In this document: in pieces, positions 33,301-46,751 of the stretch | Numbering within the stretch: the stretch's first letter is position 1 | Layout of the letters: each line of letters begins with the position of its first letter | Source: Atherinomorus stipes | Taxonomy: Eukaryota > Chordata > Actinopteri > Atheriniformes > Atherinidae | Direction: 5' to 3' | DNA: 64,000 nt | Assembly (NCBI GenBank): GCA_023101725.1 | Contig: JALJCO010012624.1 | Location: forward strand, 1 to 64,000 | The notes under the pieces: generated by a model | What the model was told of the DNA's origin: nothing | Seen by the model: only the letters and a program-made list of their open reading frames with translations | The model's database searches: none | Made by a program: the position numbers and the translations under genes

Positions 33301-36300
33301 CTCTGTGACGTAACCATGTAGACGTGTGGGTCTTGCTCTGTGATGTAACCATGGAGACGTGTGGACCTCGCTCTGTGACGTAACCATGTAGACGTGTGGA
33401 CCTCGCTCTGTGACGTAACCATGGAGACGTGTGGACCTCCATCTGTGATGTTCCCATGGAGACGCGCGGACGTCTCTCTGTGACGTAACCATGGAGACGT
33501 GTTGAACTCGCTCTGTGAAGTAACCATGGAGACGTGTGGACCTCCGTCTGTGACGTTACCATGGAGACGCGTGGACGTTCCTCTGTGCAGTAACCATGGA
33601 GACGCGTGGACGTCCCTCTGTTAAATAACCATGGAGACGTGTGGACCTCCATCTGTGATGTTACCATGGAGACGCGCGGAAGTCGCTCTGTGACGTAACC
33701 ATGGAGACGTGTGGAACTCCCTCTGTGAAGTAACAATGGAGACGTGTGGACCTCCGTCTGTGACGTAACCATGGAGACGTGTGGACGTCCCTCTGTGACA
33801 TAACCATGGAGACGTGTGGACCTCGCTCTGTGACGTAACCAAGGAGACGCGTGGACCTCGCTCTGTGACGTAACCATGGAGACGTGTGGACCTCACTCTG
33901 TGAAGTAACCATGGAGACGCGTGGAACTCGCTCTGTGAAGCAACCATGGAGACGTGTGGACGTCCGTCTGTGACGTAACCATGGAGACGTGTGGACGTCC
34001 CTCTGTGACACAACCATGCAGACGTGTGGACCTCCGTCTGTGATGTAACCATGGAGACGTGTGGACCTCCGTCTGTGACGTAACCATGGCGACGTGTGGA
34101 CCTCCGTCTGTGACGTAACCATGGTGACGTGTGGACCTACGTCTGTGACGTAACCATGGAGACGTGCGGACCTCGCTCTATGACGTAGCCATGGAGACGT
34201 GTGGACCTCGCTCTGTGACGTAACCATGGAGACGTGTGGACCTCCGTCTGTGATGTTACCATGGAGACGCGCGGACGTCTCTCTGTGACGTAACCATGGA
34301 GACGTGTGGAACTCGCTTTGTGAAGTAATCATGGAGACGTGTGGACCTCCGTCTGTGACGTTACCATGGAGACGCGTGGACCTTCCTCTGTGAAGTAACC
34401 ATGGAGATGTGTGGACCTCGCTCTGTGACGTAACCAAGGAGACGCGTGGACCTCGCTCTGTGACGTAACCATGGAGACGTGTAGACCTCACTCTGTGAAG
34501 TAACCATGGAGACGCGTGGAACTCGCTCTGTGAAGCAACCATGGAGACGTGTGGACGTCCGTCTGTGACGTAACCATGGAGACGTGTGGACGTCCCTCTG
34601 TGACACAACCATGCAGACGTGTGGACCTCCGTCTGTGATGTAACCATGGAGACGTGTGGACCTCCGTCTGTGACGTAACCATGGCGACGTGTGGACCTCC
34701 GTCTGTGACGTAACCATGGAGACGTGTGGACCTACGTCTGTGACGTAACCATGGAGACGTGTGGACCTCGCTCTGTGACGTAACCATGGAGACGTGTGGA
34801 CCTCACTCTGTGAAGTAACCATGGAGACGCGTGGAACTCGCTCTGTGAAGCAACCATGGAGACGTGTGGACGTCCGTCTGTGACGTAACCATGGAGACGT
34901 GTGGACGTCCCTCTGTGACACAACCATGCAGACGTGTGGACCTCCGTCTGTGATGTAACCATGGAGACGTGTGGACCTCCGTCTGTGACGTAACCATGGC
35001 GACGTGTGGACCTCCGTCTGTGACGTAACCATGGAGACGTGTGGACCTACGTCTGTGACGTAACCATGGAGACGTGTGGACCTCGCTCTATGACGTAACC
35101 ATGGAGACGTGTGGACCTCGCTCTGTGACGTAACCATGGAGACGTGTGGACCTCCGTCTGTGATGTTACCATGGAGACGCGCGGACGTCTCTCTGTGACG
35201 TAACCATGGAGACGTGTGGAACTCGCTTTGTGAAGTAACCATGGAGACGTGTGGACCTCCGTCTGTGACGTTACCATGGAGACGCGTGGACGTTCCTCTG
35301 TGAAGTAACCATGGAGACGTGTGGACCTCGCTCTGTGACGTAACCAAGGAGACGCGTGGACCTCGCTCTGTGACGTAACCATGGAGACGTGTGGACCTCA
35401 CTCTGTGAAGTAACCATGGAGACGCGTGGAACTCGCTCTGTGAAGCAACCATGGAGACGTGTGGACGTCCGTCTGTGACGTAACCATGGAGACGTGTGGA
35501 CGTCCCTCTGTGACACAACCATGCAGACGTGTGGACCTCCGTCTGTGATGTAACCATGGAGACGTGTGGACCTCCGTCTGTGACGTAACCATGGCGACGT
35601 GTGGACCTCCGTCTGTGACGTAACCATGGAGACGTGTGGACCTACGTCTGTGACGTAACCATGGAGACGTGTGGACCTCGCTCTATGACGTAACCATGTA
35701 GACGTGTGGGTCTTGCTCTGTGATGTAACCATGGAGACGTGTGGACCTCGCTCTGTGACGTAACCATGTAGACGTGTGGACCTCGCTCTGTGACGTAACC
35801 ATGGAGACGTGTGGACCTCCATCTGTGATGTTACCATCGAGACGCGCGGACGTCGCCCTGTGACGTAACCATGGTGACGTGTGGAACTCGCTCTGTGAAG
35901 TAACCATGGAGACGTGTGGACCTCCATCTGTGACGTTACCACAGAGACGCGTGGACGTCCCTCTGTGAAGTAACAATGGAGACGTGTGGACCTCCGTCTG
36001 TGACGTAACCATGGAGACGTGTGGACGTCCCTCTGTGACGTAACCCTGGAGACGCGTGGACCTCGCTCTGTGACGTAACCATGGAGACGTGTGGACCTTG
36101 CACTGTGACGTAACCATGGAGACGTGTGGACATCCCTCTGTGACGTAACCATGGAGACGTGTGGACGTCCCTCTGTGACGTAAATTATGGAGACGTGTGG
36201 ACGTCCGTCTCTGACGTAACCATGGAGACGTGTGGACCTCCGTCTGTGACGTAACCATGGAGACGTGTGGACCTCTGTCTGTGACGTAACCATGAAGACG

Positions 36301-37063
36301 TGTAGACCTCCGTCTGTGACATAACCATGGAGACGTGTGGACCTCCGTCTGTGACGTAACCATGGAGACGTGTGGACCTCCTTCTGTGACGTAACCATGG
36401 AGACGTGTGGACCTCCCTCTGTGACGTAATCGTGGAGATGTGTGGACCTCGCTCTGTGACGTAACCATGGAGATGTGTGGACGTCCCTCTGTGACGTAAC
36501 CATGGTATCGTGTGGACCTCGCTCTGTGACGTAACCATGGAGACGTGTGGACGTCCCTCTGTGACACAACCATGGAGACGTGTGGACCTCCGTCTGTGAC
36601 GTAACCATGGAGACTTGTGGACCTCGCTCTGTCACGTAACCATGGAGACGTGTTGACCTCCGTCTGTGACGTAATCATGGAGACGTGTGGACCTCGCTCT
36701 GTGACATATCCATGGAGATGTGTGGACCTCGCTCTGTGACCTAACCATGGAGACGTGTGGACCTCGCTCTGTGACGTAACCATGGAGACGCGTGGACATC
36801 GCTCTGTGACGTAACCATGGAGACGTGTGGACCTCGCTCTGTGACGTTACCATGGAGACGTGTGGAACTCGCTCTGTGAAGTAACCATGGAGACGTGTGG
36901 ATGTCCCTCTGTGACGTAACCATGGAGACGTGTGGACGTCCCTCTGTGACACAACCATGGAGACGTGTGGACCTCCGTCTGTGATGTTACCATGGAGACG
37001 TGTGGACCTCCGTCTGTGACGTAACCATGGAGACGCGTGGACCTTCGTCTGTGACGTAACCAT
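30374..37063. repeat. Satellite B between LTR copies 6 and 7, about 191 units
   Basis: A long run of 35-bp units containing the densest group of the 595-bp higher-order repeat (31.5-32.2 and 33.1-35.7 kb). It also holds units with a tta insertion (gacataaattatgg at about 32850, gacgtaaattatgg near 36180) that reappear at 39.5 and 42.7 kb. A small irregular unit (acctccggttggacg) near 31655 costs 1 bp. No gene. Confidence 0.95.
33100..35700. repeat. Cluster of the 17-unit higher-order repeat with a 9-unit variant
   Basis: The ccatgcag marker lies at 33105, 34015, 34610, 34925 and 35520. Spacings are 910 (26 units = 17 + 9), 595 (17), 315 (9) and 595 (17) bp, all exact multiples of 35. A 17-unit repeat and a 9-unit deletion derivative therefore alternate here. 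The constituent units are nearly identical between copies, which implies recent unequal exchange. Confidence 0.8.
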
Positions 37064-37533
37064 TGTAATGGAAATTTTATGAGCACACTGAGTTTATGCT
37101 CCTGAGCACGTACATTCGTGTATTTTAAGTTTTAATTGCAGCGCATACCTTCAGTTGTCGTTTCTGCACCAATATGAAATATGAGTATAATGTTCTCTTT
37201 TCAGGGTTCAGCTAATGATAAGATTGCAGGTGTTCTCCTTCTGAACTGGCCTTGAATGTCTGAAGTTATGATATGTGCTTGCTAGTTAGATGTGTGAGGC
37301 GCATAGCACATACAGCTTCAGATAAGGATGTGTGATTCATGTCAACTGTGACAGCAACAGTTCCCTGTTTCCAGCCTTTCTCTCTGCCACTGGATAAAAA
37401 GACATGTTCCTTCAGTATTTCTTCAGAAGGTGCTCACAATCTGATTGCGTGCATCATCTCCAACCTGGTTGTAAAATAAACTATATTCTGCAAAGATCAC
37501 CTCATCTGGGTCTTTATTAGAATTTCCACCACA
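37064..37533 (+). mobile_element. Solo LTR, copy 7 of 8
   Basis: This is 470 bp, with G at LTR position 369 like copies 1-4. It has the same ends, signals and CCAT duplication. The unit before it reads gagacgcgtggaccttcg, a small variant of the usual one. Confidence 0.85.
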
Positions 37534-40500
37534 CCATGGAGACGTGTGGACCACCGTCTGTGACGTAACCATGGAGACGTGTGGACCTCCGTCTGTGACG
37601 TAACCATGGAGACGTGTGGACCTCCGTCTGTGACGTAACCATGGAGACGTGTGGACCTCGCTCTGTGACGTATCCGTGGAGACGTGTGGACCTCGCTCTG
37701 TGACGTAACCATGGAGACGTGTGGACCTCGCTCTGTGACGTAACCGTGGAGACGTGTGGACCTCGCTCTGTGACGTAACCATGGAGACGTGTGAGTCTCG
37801 CTCTGTGATGTAACCATGGAGACGTGTGGACCTCGCTCTGTGACGAAACCATGGAGACGTGTGGACCTCCGTCTGTGATGTTACCATGGAGACGCACGGA
37901 CATCTCTCTGTGACGTAACCATGGAGACGTGTGGAACTCGCTCTGTGAAGTAACCATGGAGACGTGTGGACCTCCATCTGTGACGTTACCATGGAGAAGC
38001 GTGGACGTCCCTCTGTGAAGTAACCATGGAGACGTGTGGACCTCGCTCTGTGACGTAACCATGGAGACGTGTGGACGTCCCTCTGTTACGTAACCATGGA
38101 GACGTGTGGACCTCACTCTGTGACGTAACCATGGAGACGCGTGGAACTCGCTCTGTGAAGCAACCATGGAGACGTGTGGACGTCCGTCTGTGACGTAACC
38201 ATGGAGACGTGTGGACGTCCCTCTGTGACACAACCATGCAGACGTGTGGGCCTCCGTCTGTGATGTAACCATGGAGACGTGTGGACCTCCGTCTGTGACG
38301 TAACCATGGCGACGTGTGGACCTCCGTCTGTGACGTAACCATGGAGACGTGTGGACCTCGCTCTGTGACGTAACCATGTAGACGTGTGGGTCTTGCTCTG
38401 TGATGTAACCATGGAGACGTGTGGACCTCGCTCTGTGACGTAACCATGTAGACGTGTGGAGCTCGCTCTGTGACGTAACCATGGAGACGTGACGACCTCC
38501 GTCTGTGATGTTACCATGGAGACGCGCGGACGTCTCTCTGTGACGTAACCATGGAGACGTGTGGAACTCGCTCTGTGAAGAAACCATGGAGACGTCTGGA
38601 CCTCCGTCTGTGACGTTACCATGGAGACGCCTGGACGTTCCTCTGTGAAGTAACCATGGAGACGCGTGGAAGTCCCTCTGTTAAGTAACCATGGAGACGT
38701 GTGGACCTCCATCTCTGATGTTACCATGGAGACGCGCGGACGTCGCTCTGTGACGTAACCATGGAGACGTGTGGAACTCGCTCTATGAAGTAACCATGGA
38801 GACGTGTGGACCTCCATCTGTGACGTTACCACAGAGACGCGTGGACGTCCCTCTGTGAAGTAACAATGGAGACGTGTGGACCTCCGTCTGTGACGTAACC
38901 ATGGAGACGTGTGGACGTCCCTCTGTGACGTAACCCTGGAGACGCGTGGACCTCGCTCTGTGACGTAACCATGGAGACGTGTGGACGTCCGTCTGTGACG
39001 TAACCATGGAGACGTGTGGACCTCCGTCTGTGACGTAACCATGGAGACGTGTGGACCTCTGTCTGTGACGTAACCATGAAGACGTGTAGACCTCCGTCTG
39101 TGACATAACCATGGAGACGTGTGGACCTCAATCTGTGACCTAACCACGGAGACGTGTGGACCTCCGTCTGTGACGTAACCATGGAGACGTGTGGACCTCC
39201 TTCTGTGACGTAACCATGAAGACGTGTGGACCTCCCTCTGTGACGTAACCATGGAGATGTGTGGACCTCGATCTGTGACGTTACCATGGAGATGTGTGGA
39301 CGTCCCTCTGTGACGTAACCATGGTATCGTGTGGACCTCGCTCTGTGACGTAACCATGGAGACGTGTGGACGTCCCTCTGTGACGTAACCATGGAGACGT
39401 GTGGACCTCGCTCTGTGACGTAACCATGGAGACGTGTGGACCTTGCACTGTGATGTAACCATGGAGACGTGTGGATATCCCTCTGTGACGTAACCATGGA
39501 GATGTGTGGACGTCCCTCTGTGACATAAATTATGGAGACGTGTGGACGTCCGTCTGTGACGTAACCATGGAGACGTGTGGACGTCCCTCTGTGACATAAA
39601 TTATGGAGACGTGTGGACCTCCGTCTGTGACGTAACCATGGAGACGTGTGGACCTCTGTCTGTGACGTAACCATGAAGACGTGTAGACCTCCGTCTGTGA
39701 CATCACCATGGAGACGTGTGGACCTCAATCTGTGACCTAACCACGGAGACGTGTGGACCTCCGTCTGTGACGTAACCATGGAGACGTGTGGACCTCCTTC
39801 TGTGACGTAACCATGAAGACGTGTGGACCTCCCTCTGTGACGTAACCAAGGAGACGTGTGGACGTCCCTCTGTGACGTCACCATGGTATCGTGTGGACCT
39901 CGCTCTGTGACGTAACCATGGAGACGTGTGGACGTCCCTCTGTGACACAACCGTAGAGACGTGTGGACCTCCGTCTGTGACGTAACCATGGAGACTTGTG
40001 GACCTCGCTCTGTCACGTAACTATGGAGACGTGTTGACCTCCGTCTGTGACGTAATCATGGAGACGTGTGGACCTCCGTCTGTGACTTAACCATGGAGAC
40101 GTGTGGACCTCCGTCTGTGACGTAACCATGGAGACGTGTGGTCCTCGCTCTGTGACGTAACCATGGAGACGTGTGGACCTCGCTCTGTGACTAAACCATT
40201 GAGACGTGTGGACATCCCTCTGTGACGTAACCATGGAGACGTGTGTACGTCCCTCTCTTATGTAACCATGGAGACGTGTTGACCTCGCTCTGTGACGTAA
40301 CCATGGAGACGTGTGGACGTCCCTCTGTGACGTAACCATGGAGACGTGTGGACCTACGTCTGTGACGATACATAGAGACGTGTGGACCTCCGTCTGTGAC
40401 GTAACCATGGAGACGTGTGGACATCCCTCTGTGACGTAACCATGGAGACGCGTGGACCTCGTCTGTTACGTAAACATGGAGACGTGTGGACATCCCTCTG

Positions 40501-43500
40501 TGATGTAACCATGGAGACGTGTGGACCTCCGTCTGTGACGTAACCATGGAGACGGGTGGATGTCCCTCTGTGACGTAACCATGGAGACGTGTGGACCTCC
40601 GTCTGTGATGTAACCATGGAGACGGGTGGACCTCGCTCTGTGACGTAACCATGGAGACGTGTGGACGTCCCTCTGTGACGTAACCATGGAGACGTGTGGA
40701 CATCCCTCTGTGACGTAACCATGGAGACGTGTGGACCTCCGTCTGTGATGTAACCATGGAGACGGGTGGACCTCGCTCTGTGACGTAACCACGGAGACGT
40801 GTGGACGTCCCTCTCTGACGTAACCATGGAGACGTGTCGACATCCCTCTGTGACGAAACCATGGAGATGGTGGACCTCCTTCTATGACGTAACCGTGGAG
40901 ACGTGTGGACCTCGCTCTGTGACGTAACCATGGAGACGTGTGAGTCTCGCTCTGTGATGTAACCATGGAGACGTGTGGACCTCGCTCTGTGACGAAACCA
41001 TGGAGACGTGTGGACCTCCGTCTGTGATGTTACCATGGAGACGCACGGACATCTCTCTGTGACGTAACCATGGAGACGTGTGGAACTCGCTCTGTGAAGT
41101 AACCATGGAGACGTGTGGACCTCCATCTGTGACGTTACCATGGAGAAGCGTGGACGTCCCTCTGTGAAGTAACCATGGAGACGTGTGGACCTCGCTCTGT
41201 GACGTAACCATGGAGACGTGTGGACGTCCCTCTGTTACGTAACCATGGAGACGTGTGGACCTCACTCTGTGACGTAACCATGGAGACGCGTGGAACTCGC
41301 TCTGTGAAGCAACCATGGAGACGTGTGGACGTCCGTCTGTGACGTAACCATGGAGACGTGTGGACGTCCCTCTGTGACACAACCATGCAGACGTGTGGGC
41401 CTCCGTCTGTGATGTAACCATGGAGACGTGTGGACCTCCGTCTGTGACGTAACAGTGGCGACGTGTGGACCTCCGTCTGTGACGTAACCATGGAGACGTG
41501 TGTACCTCGCTCTGTGACGTAACCATGTAGACGTGTGGGTCTTGCTCTGTGATGTAACCATGGAGACGTGTGGACCTCGCTCTGTGACGTAACCATGTAG
41601 ACGTGTGGAGCTCGCTCTGTGACGTAACCATGGAGACGTGACGACCTCCGTCTGTGATGTTACCATGGGAGACGCGCGGACGTCTCTCTGTGACGTAACC
41701 ATGGAGACGTGTGGAACTCGCTCTGTGAAGAAACCATGGAGACGTCTGGACCTCCGTCTGTGACGTTACCATGGAGACGCCTGGACGTTCCTCTGTGAAG
41801 TAACCATGGAGACGCGTGGAAGTCCCTCTGTTAAGTAACCATGGAGACGTGTGGACCTCCATCTCTGATGTTACCATGGAGACGCGCGGACGTCGCTCTG
41901 TGACGTAACCATGGAGACGTGTGGAACTCGCTCTATGAAGTAACCATGGAGACGTGTGGACCTCCATCTGTGACGTTACCACAGAGACGCGTGGACGTCC
42001 CTCTGTGAAGTAACAATGGAGACGTGTGGACCTCCGTCTGTGACGTAACCATGGAGACGTGTGGACGTCCCTCTGTGACGTAACCCTGGAGACGCGTGGA
42101 CCTCGCTCTGTGACGTAACCATGGAGACGTGTGGACGTCCGTCTGTGACGTAACCATGGAGACGTGTGGACCTCCGTCTGTGACGTAACCATGGAGACGT
42201 GTGGACCTCTGTCTGTGACGTAACCATGAAGACGTGTAGACCTCCGTCTGTGACATAACCATGGAGACGTGTGGACCTCAATCTGTGACCTAACCACGGA
42301 GACGTGTGGACCTCCGTCTGTGACGTAACCATGGAGACGTGTGGACCTCCTTCTGTGACGTAACCATGAAGACGTGTGGACCTCCCTCTGTGACGTAACC
42401 ATGGAGATGTGTGGACCTCGATCTGTGACGTTACCATGGAGATGTGTGGACGTCCCTCTGTGACGTAACCATGGTATCGTGTGGACCTCGCTCTGTGACG
42501 TAACCATGGAGACGTGTGGACGTCCCTCTGTGAAGTAACAATGGAGACGTGTGGACCTCGCTCTGTGACGTAACCATGGAGACGTGTGGACCTTGCACTG
42601 TGATGTAACCATGGAGACGTGTGGATATCCCTCTGTGACGTAACCATGGAGATGTGTGGACGTCCCTCTGTGACATAAATTATGGAGACGTGTGGACGTC
42701 CGTCTGTGACGTAACCATGGAGACGTGTGGACGTCCCTCTGTGACATAAATTATGGAGACGTGTGGACCTCCGTCTGTGACGTAACCATGGAGACGTGTG
42801 GACCTCTGTCTGTGACGTAACCATGAAGACGTGTAGACCTCCGTCTGTGACATCACCATGGAGACGTGTGGACCTCAATCTGTGACCTAACCACGGAGAC
42901 GTGTGGACCTCCGTCTGTGACGTAACCATGGAGACGTGTGGACCTCCTTCTGTGACGTAACCATGAAGACGTGTGGACCTCCCTCTGTGACGTAACCAAG
43001 GAGATGTGTGGACCTCGCTCTGTGACGTAACCATGGAGATGTGTGGACGTCCCTCTGTGACGTCACCATGGTATCGTGTGGACCTCGCTCTGTGACGTAA
43101 CCATGGAGACGTGTGGACGTCCCTCTGTGACACAACCGTAGAGACGTGTGGACCTCCGTCTGTGACGTAACCATGGAGACTTGTGGACCTCGCTCTGTCA
43201 CGTAACTATGGCGACGTGTTGACCTCCGTCTGTGACGAAATCATGGAGACGTGTGGACCTCCGTCTGTGACGTAACCATGGAGACGTGTGGACCTCCGTC
43301 TGTGACGTAACCATGGAGACGTGTGGTCCTCGCTCTGTGACGTAACCATGGAGACGTGTGGACCTCGCTCTGTGACTAAACCATTGAGACGTGTGGACAT
43401 CCCTCTGTGACGTAACCATGGAGACGTGTGTACGTCCCTCTCTTATGTAACCATGGAGACGTGTTGACCTCGCTCTGTGACGTAACCATGGAGACGTGTG

Positions 43501-46281
43501 GACGTCCCTCTGTGACGTGACCATGGAGACGTGTGGACCTACGTCTGTGACGATACATAGAGACGTGTGGACCTCCGTCTGTGACGTAACCATGGAGACG
43601 TGTGGACATCCCTCTGTGACGTAACCATGGAGACGCGTGGACCTCGTCTGTTACGTAACCATGGAGACGTGTGGACATCCCTCTGTGATGTAACCATGGA
43701 GACGTGTGGACCTCCGTCTGTGACGTAACCATGGAGACGGGTGGATGTCCCTCTGTGACGTAACCATGGAGACGTGTGGACCTCCGTCTGTGATGTAACC
43801 ATGGAGACGGGTGGACCTCGCTCTGTGACGTAACCATGGAGACGTGTGGACGTCCCTCTGTGACGTAACCATGGAGACGTGTGGACATCCCTCTGTGACG
43901 TAACCATGGAGACGTGTGGACCTCCGTCTGTGATGTAACCATGGAGACGGGTGGACCTCGCTCTGTGACGTAACCACGGAGACGTGTGGACGTCCCTCTC
44001 TGACGTAACCATGGAGACGTGTCGACATCCCTCTGTGACGAAACCATGGAGATGGTGGACCTCCTTCTGTGACGTAACCATGGAGACGTGTGGACCTCGC
44101 TCTGTGATGTAACCATGGAGACGGGTGGACCTAGCTCTGTGACGTAACCATGGAGACGTGTGGATGTCCCTCTATGACGTAACCATGGAGACGTGTGGAC
44201 GTCCCTCTGTGAAGTAACCATGGAGACGTGTGGACCTCGCTCTGTGACGCAACCATGGAGACGTGTGGACGTCGCTCTGTGACGTAACAATGGAGACATG
44301 TAGACGTCCCTCTGTGACGTAACCATGGAGACGTGTGGACTTCCCTCTGTGACGTAACCATGGAGACGTGCGGACCTCGTTCTGTTACGTAACCATGGAG
44401 ACGTGCGGACCTCGCTCTGTGATGTAACCATGGAGACGTGTAGAACTCGCTCTGTGAAGTAACCATGGAGACGTGTGGACCTCCGTCTGTGAGGTAACCA
44501 TGGAGACGTGTGGACCTCGCTCTGTGACGTAACCATGGAGACGTGTGGACCTCGCTCTGTGATGTAACCATGGACACGTGGACGTCCCTCTGTGACATAA
44601 CCATGGAGACGTGTGGACGTCCCTCTGTCATACAACCATGGAGACGTGTGGTCCTCCGTCTGTGATGTAACCATGGAGACGTGTGGACCTCGCTCTGTTA
44701 CATAACCATGGAGACGTGTGGACCTCGCTCTGTGATGTAACCTTGGAGACGTGTGGAGGTCCCTCTGTGACGTAACCATGGAGACGTGTGGACCTCGCTC
44801 TGTGACGTAACCATGGAGACGTGTGGATGTCCCTCTGTGACGTAACCATGGAGACGTGTGGACCTCGCTCTGTGACGTAACCATGGAGACACGCGGACGA
44901 CCCTCTGTGACGTAACCATGGAGATGTGTGGACGTCCCTCTGTGACGTGACCATGGAGACGTGTGGACCTCGCTCTGTAACATAACCATGGAGACGTGTG
45001 GACCTCGCAATGTGACGTAACCATGGAGACATGCGGACGTCCCTCTGTGACGTAACCATGGAGACGTGTGGGCCTCCGTCTGTGATGTTACCATGGAGAC
45101 GAGCTGACGTCCCTCTGTGACATAACCATGGAGACGTGTGGAACTCGCTCTGTGAAGTAACGGAGACGTGTGGACCTCCGTCTGTGACGTAACCCTGGAG
45201 ACATGTGGACGTCCCTCTGAGACGTAACCCTGGAGACGTGTGGACCTCGCTCTCTGACGTAACCATGGAGACGTGTGGACCTCGCACTGTCACGTAACCA
45301 TGGAGACGTGTGGACGTCCCTCTGTGACGTAACCATGGAGACGTGTGGACGTCCCTCTGTGACGTAACCATGGAGACGTGTGAAAGTCCGTCTGTGACGT
45401 AACCATGGAGACGTGTGGACCTCCGTCTGTGACGTAACCATGGAGACGTCTGGACCTCTGTCTGTGACGTAACCATGGAGACGTGTAGACCTCCGTCTGT
45501 GAGGAAACCATGGAGACGTGTGGACCTCGCTCTGTGATGTAACCATGGAGACGTGTGGACCTCGCTCTGTGAAGTAACCATGGAGACGTGTGGACGTCCC
45601 TCTGTGACGAAACCATGGAGACGTGTGGACGTCCCTCTCTGACACAACCATGGAGACGTGTCGACCTCTGTCTGTGAGGTAACCATGGAGACGTGTGGAC
45701 CTCCATCTGTGACGTAACCATGGAGACGTGTGGACCTCCGTCTGTGACGTAACCATGGAGACGTGTGGACCTCCGTCTGTGATATAACCATGGAGACGCG
45801 TGGACATCGCTCTGTGATATAACCATGGAGACGCGTGGACCTCGCTCTGTGACCTAACCATGGAGACGTGTGGACCTCGCTCTGTGAAGTAACCATGGAG
45901 ACGTGTGGACCTCGCTCTGTGACATAACCATGGAGATGTGTGGACCTTGCTCTGTGACCTAACCATGGAGACGTGTTGACCTCGCTCTGTGACGTAACCA
46001 TGGAGACGCGTGGACCTCGCTCTGTGACGTAACCATGGAGACGTGTGGACCTCGCTCTGTGACATCACCATGGAGACGTGTGGAACTCGCTCTGTGAAGT
46101 AACCATGGAGACGTGTGGATGTCCCTCTGTGACGTAACCATGGAGACGTGTGGACGTCCCTCTGTGACACAACCATGGAGACGTGTGGACCTCCGTCTGT
46201 GATGTAACCATGGAGACGTGTGGACCTCCATCTGTGACGTAACCATGGAGACGTGTGGACCTTCGTCTGTGACGTAACCAT
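37534..46281. repeat. Satellite B between LTR copies 7 and 8, about 250 units
   Basis: This includes a 3,149-bp tandem duplication (37742-40890 and 40891 to about 44065). The duplicated segment starts about 210 bp after LTR copy 7 and so does not include it. From 44.1 to 46.28 kb the units are diverse again, and the last 700 bp match the usual LTR-proximal order. Confidence 0.95.
37742..44065. repeat. 3,149-bp tandem duplication of satellite B
   Basis: Matching landmarks are aaccgtgg (37742 and 40891), tgacgaaacc (37841 and 40990), and catgcag (38235 and 41384), each exactly 3,149 bp apart. After a 1-bp insertion near 41665 and one extra 35-bp unit near 43005, the offset becomes 3,185, as at gagacttgtgg (39991 and 43176). 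Similarity ends where gagatggtgg is followed by cctccttct (40866 and 44050). The copies differ by only scattered single bases, so this duplication is young. Confidence 0.9.
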
Positions 46282-46751
46282 TGTAATGGAAATTTTATGA
46301 GCACACTGAGTTTATGCTCCTGAGCACGTACATTCGTGTATTTTAAGTTTTAATTGCAGCACATACCTTCAGTTGTCGTTTCTGCACCAATATGAAATAT
46401 GAGTATAATGTTCTCTTTTCAGGGTTCAGCTAATGATAAGATTGCAGGTGTTCTCCTTCTGAACTGGCCTTGAATGTCTGAAGTTATGATATGTGCTTGC
46501 TAGTTAGATGTGTGAGGCGCATAGCACATACAGCTTCAGATAAGGATGTGTGATTCATGTCAACTGTGACAGCAACAGTTCCCTGTTTCCAGCCTTTCTC
46601 TCTGCCACTGGATAAAAAGACAAGTTCCTTCAGTATTTCTTCAGAAGGTGCTCGCAATCTGATTGCGTGCATCATCTCCAACCTGGTTGTAAAATAAACT
46701 ATATTCTGCAAAGATCACCTCATCTGGGTCTTTATTAGAATTTCCACCACA
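46282..46751 (+). mobile_element. Solo LTR, copy 8 of 8, the most diverged
   Basis: This is 470 bp with three private changes: A at 46361, A at 46623 and G at 46654 (LTR positions 80, 342 and 373). The last removes an antisense stop and so opens a 75-codon antisense frame (46484-46711) that is closed in the other copies. I regard that frame as chance. It is the rightmost LTR; none follows in the next 17 kb. Confidence 0.85.

Noticed and set aside
46484..46711. 75-codon antisense frame in LTR copy 8
   Set aside because: It exists only because of a single private base change at 46654 that removes a stop present in the other seven copies. Nothing else supports coding.
17107..46751. Eight independent retroviral insertions
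   Set aside because: Identical target site, unit phase, flanking units and length at every copy require one insertion followed by duplication.
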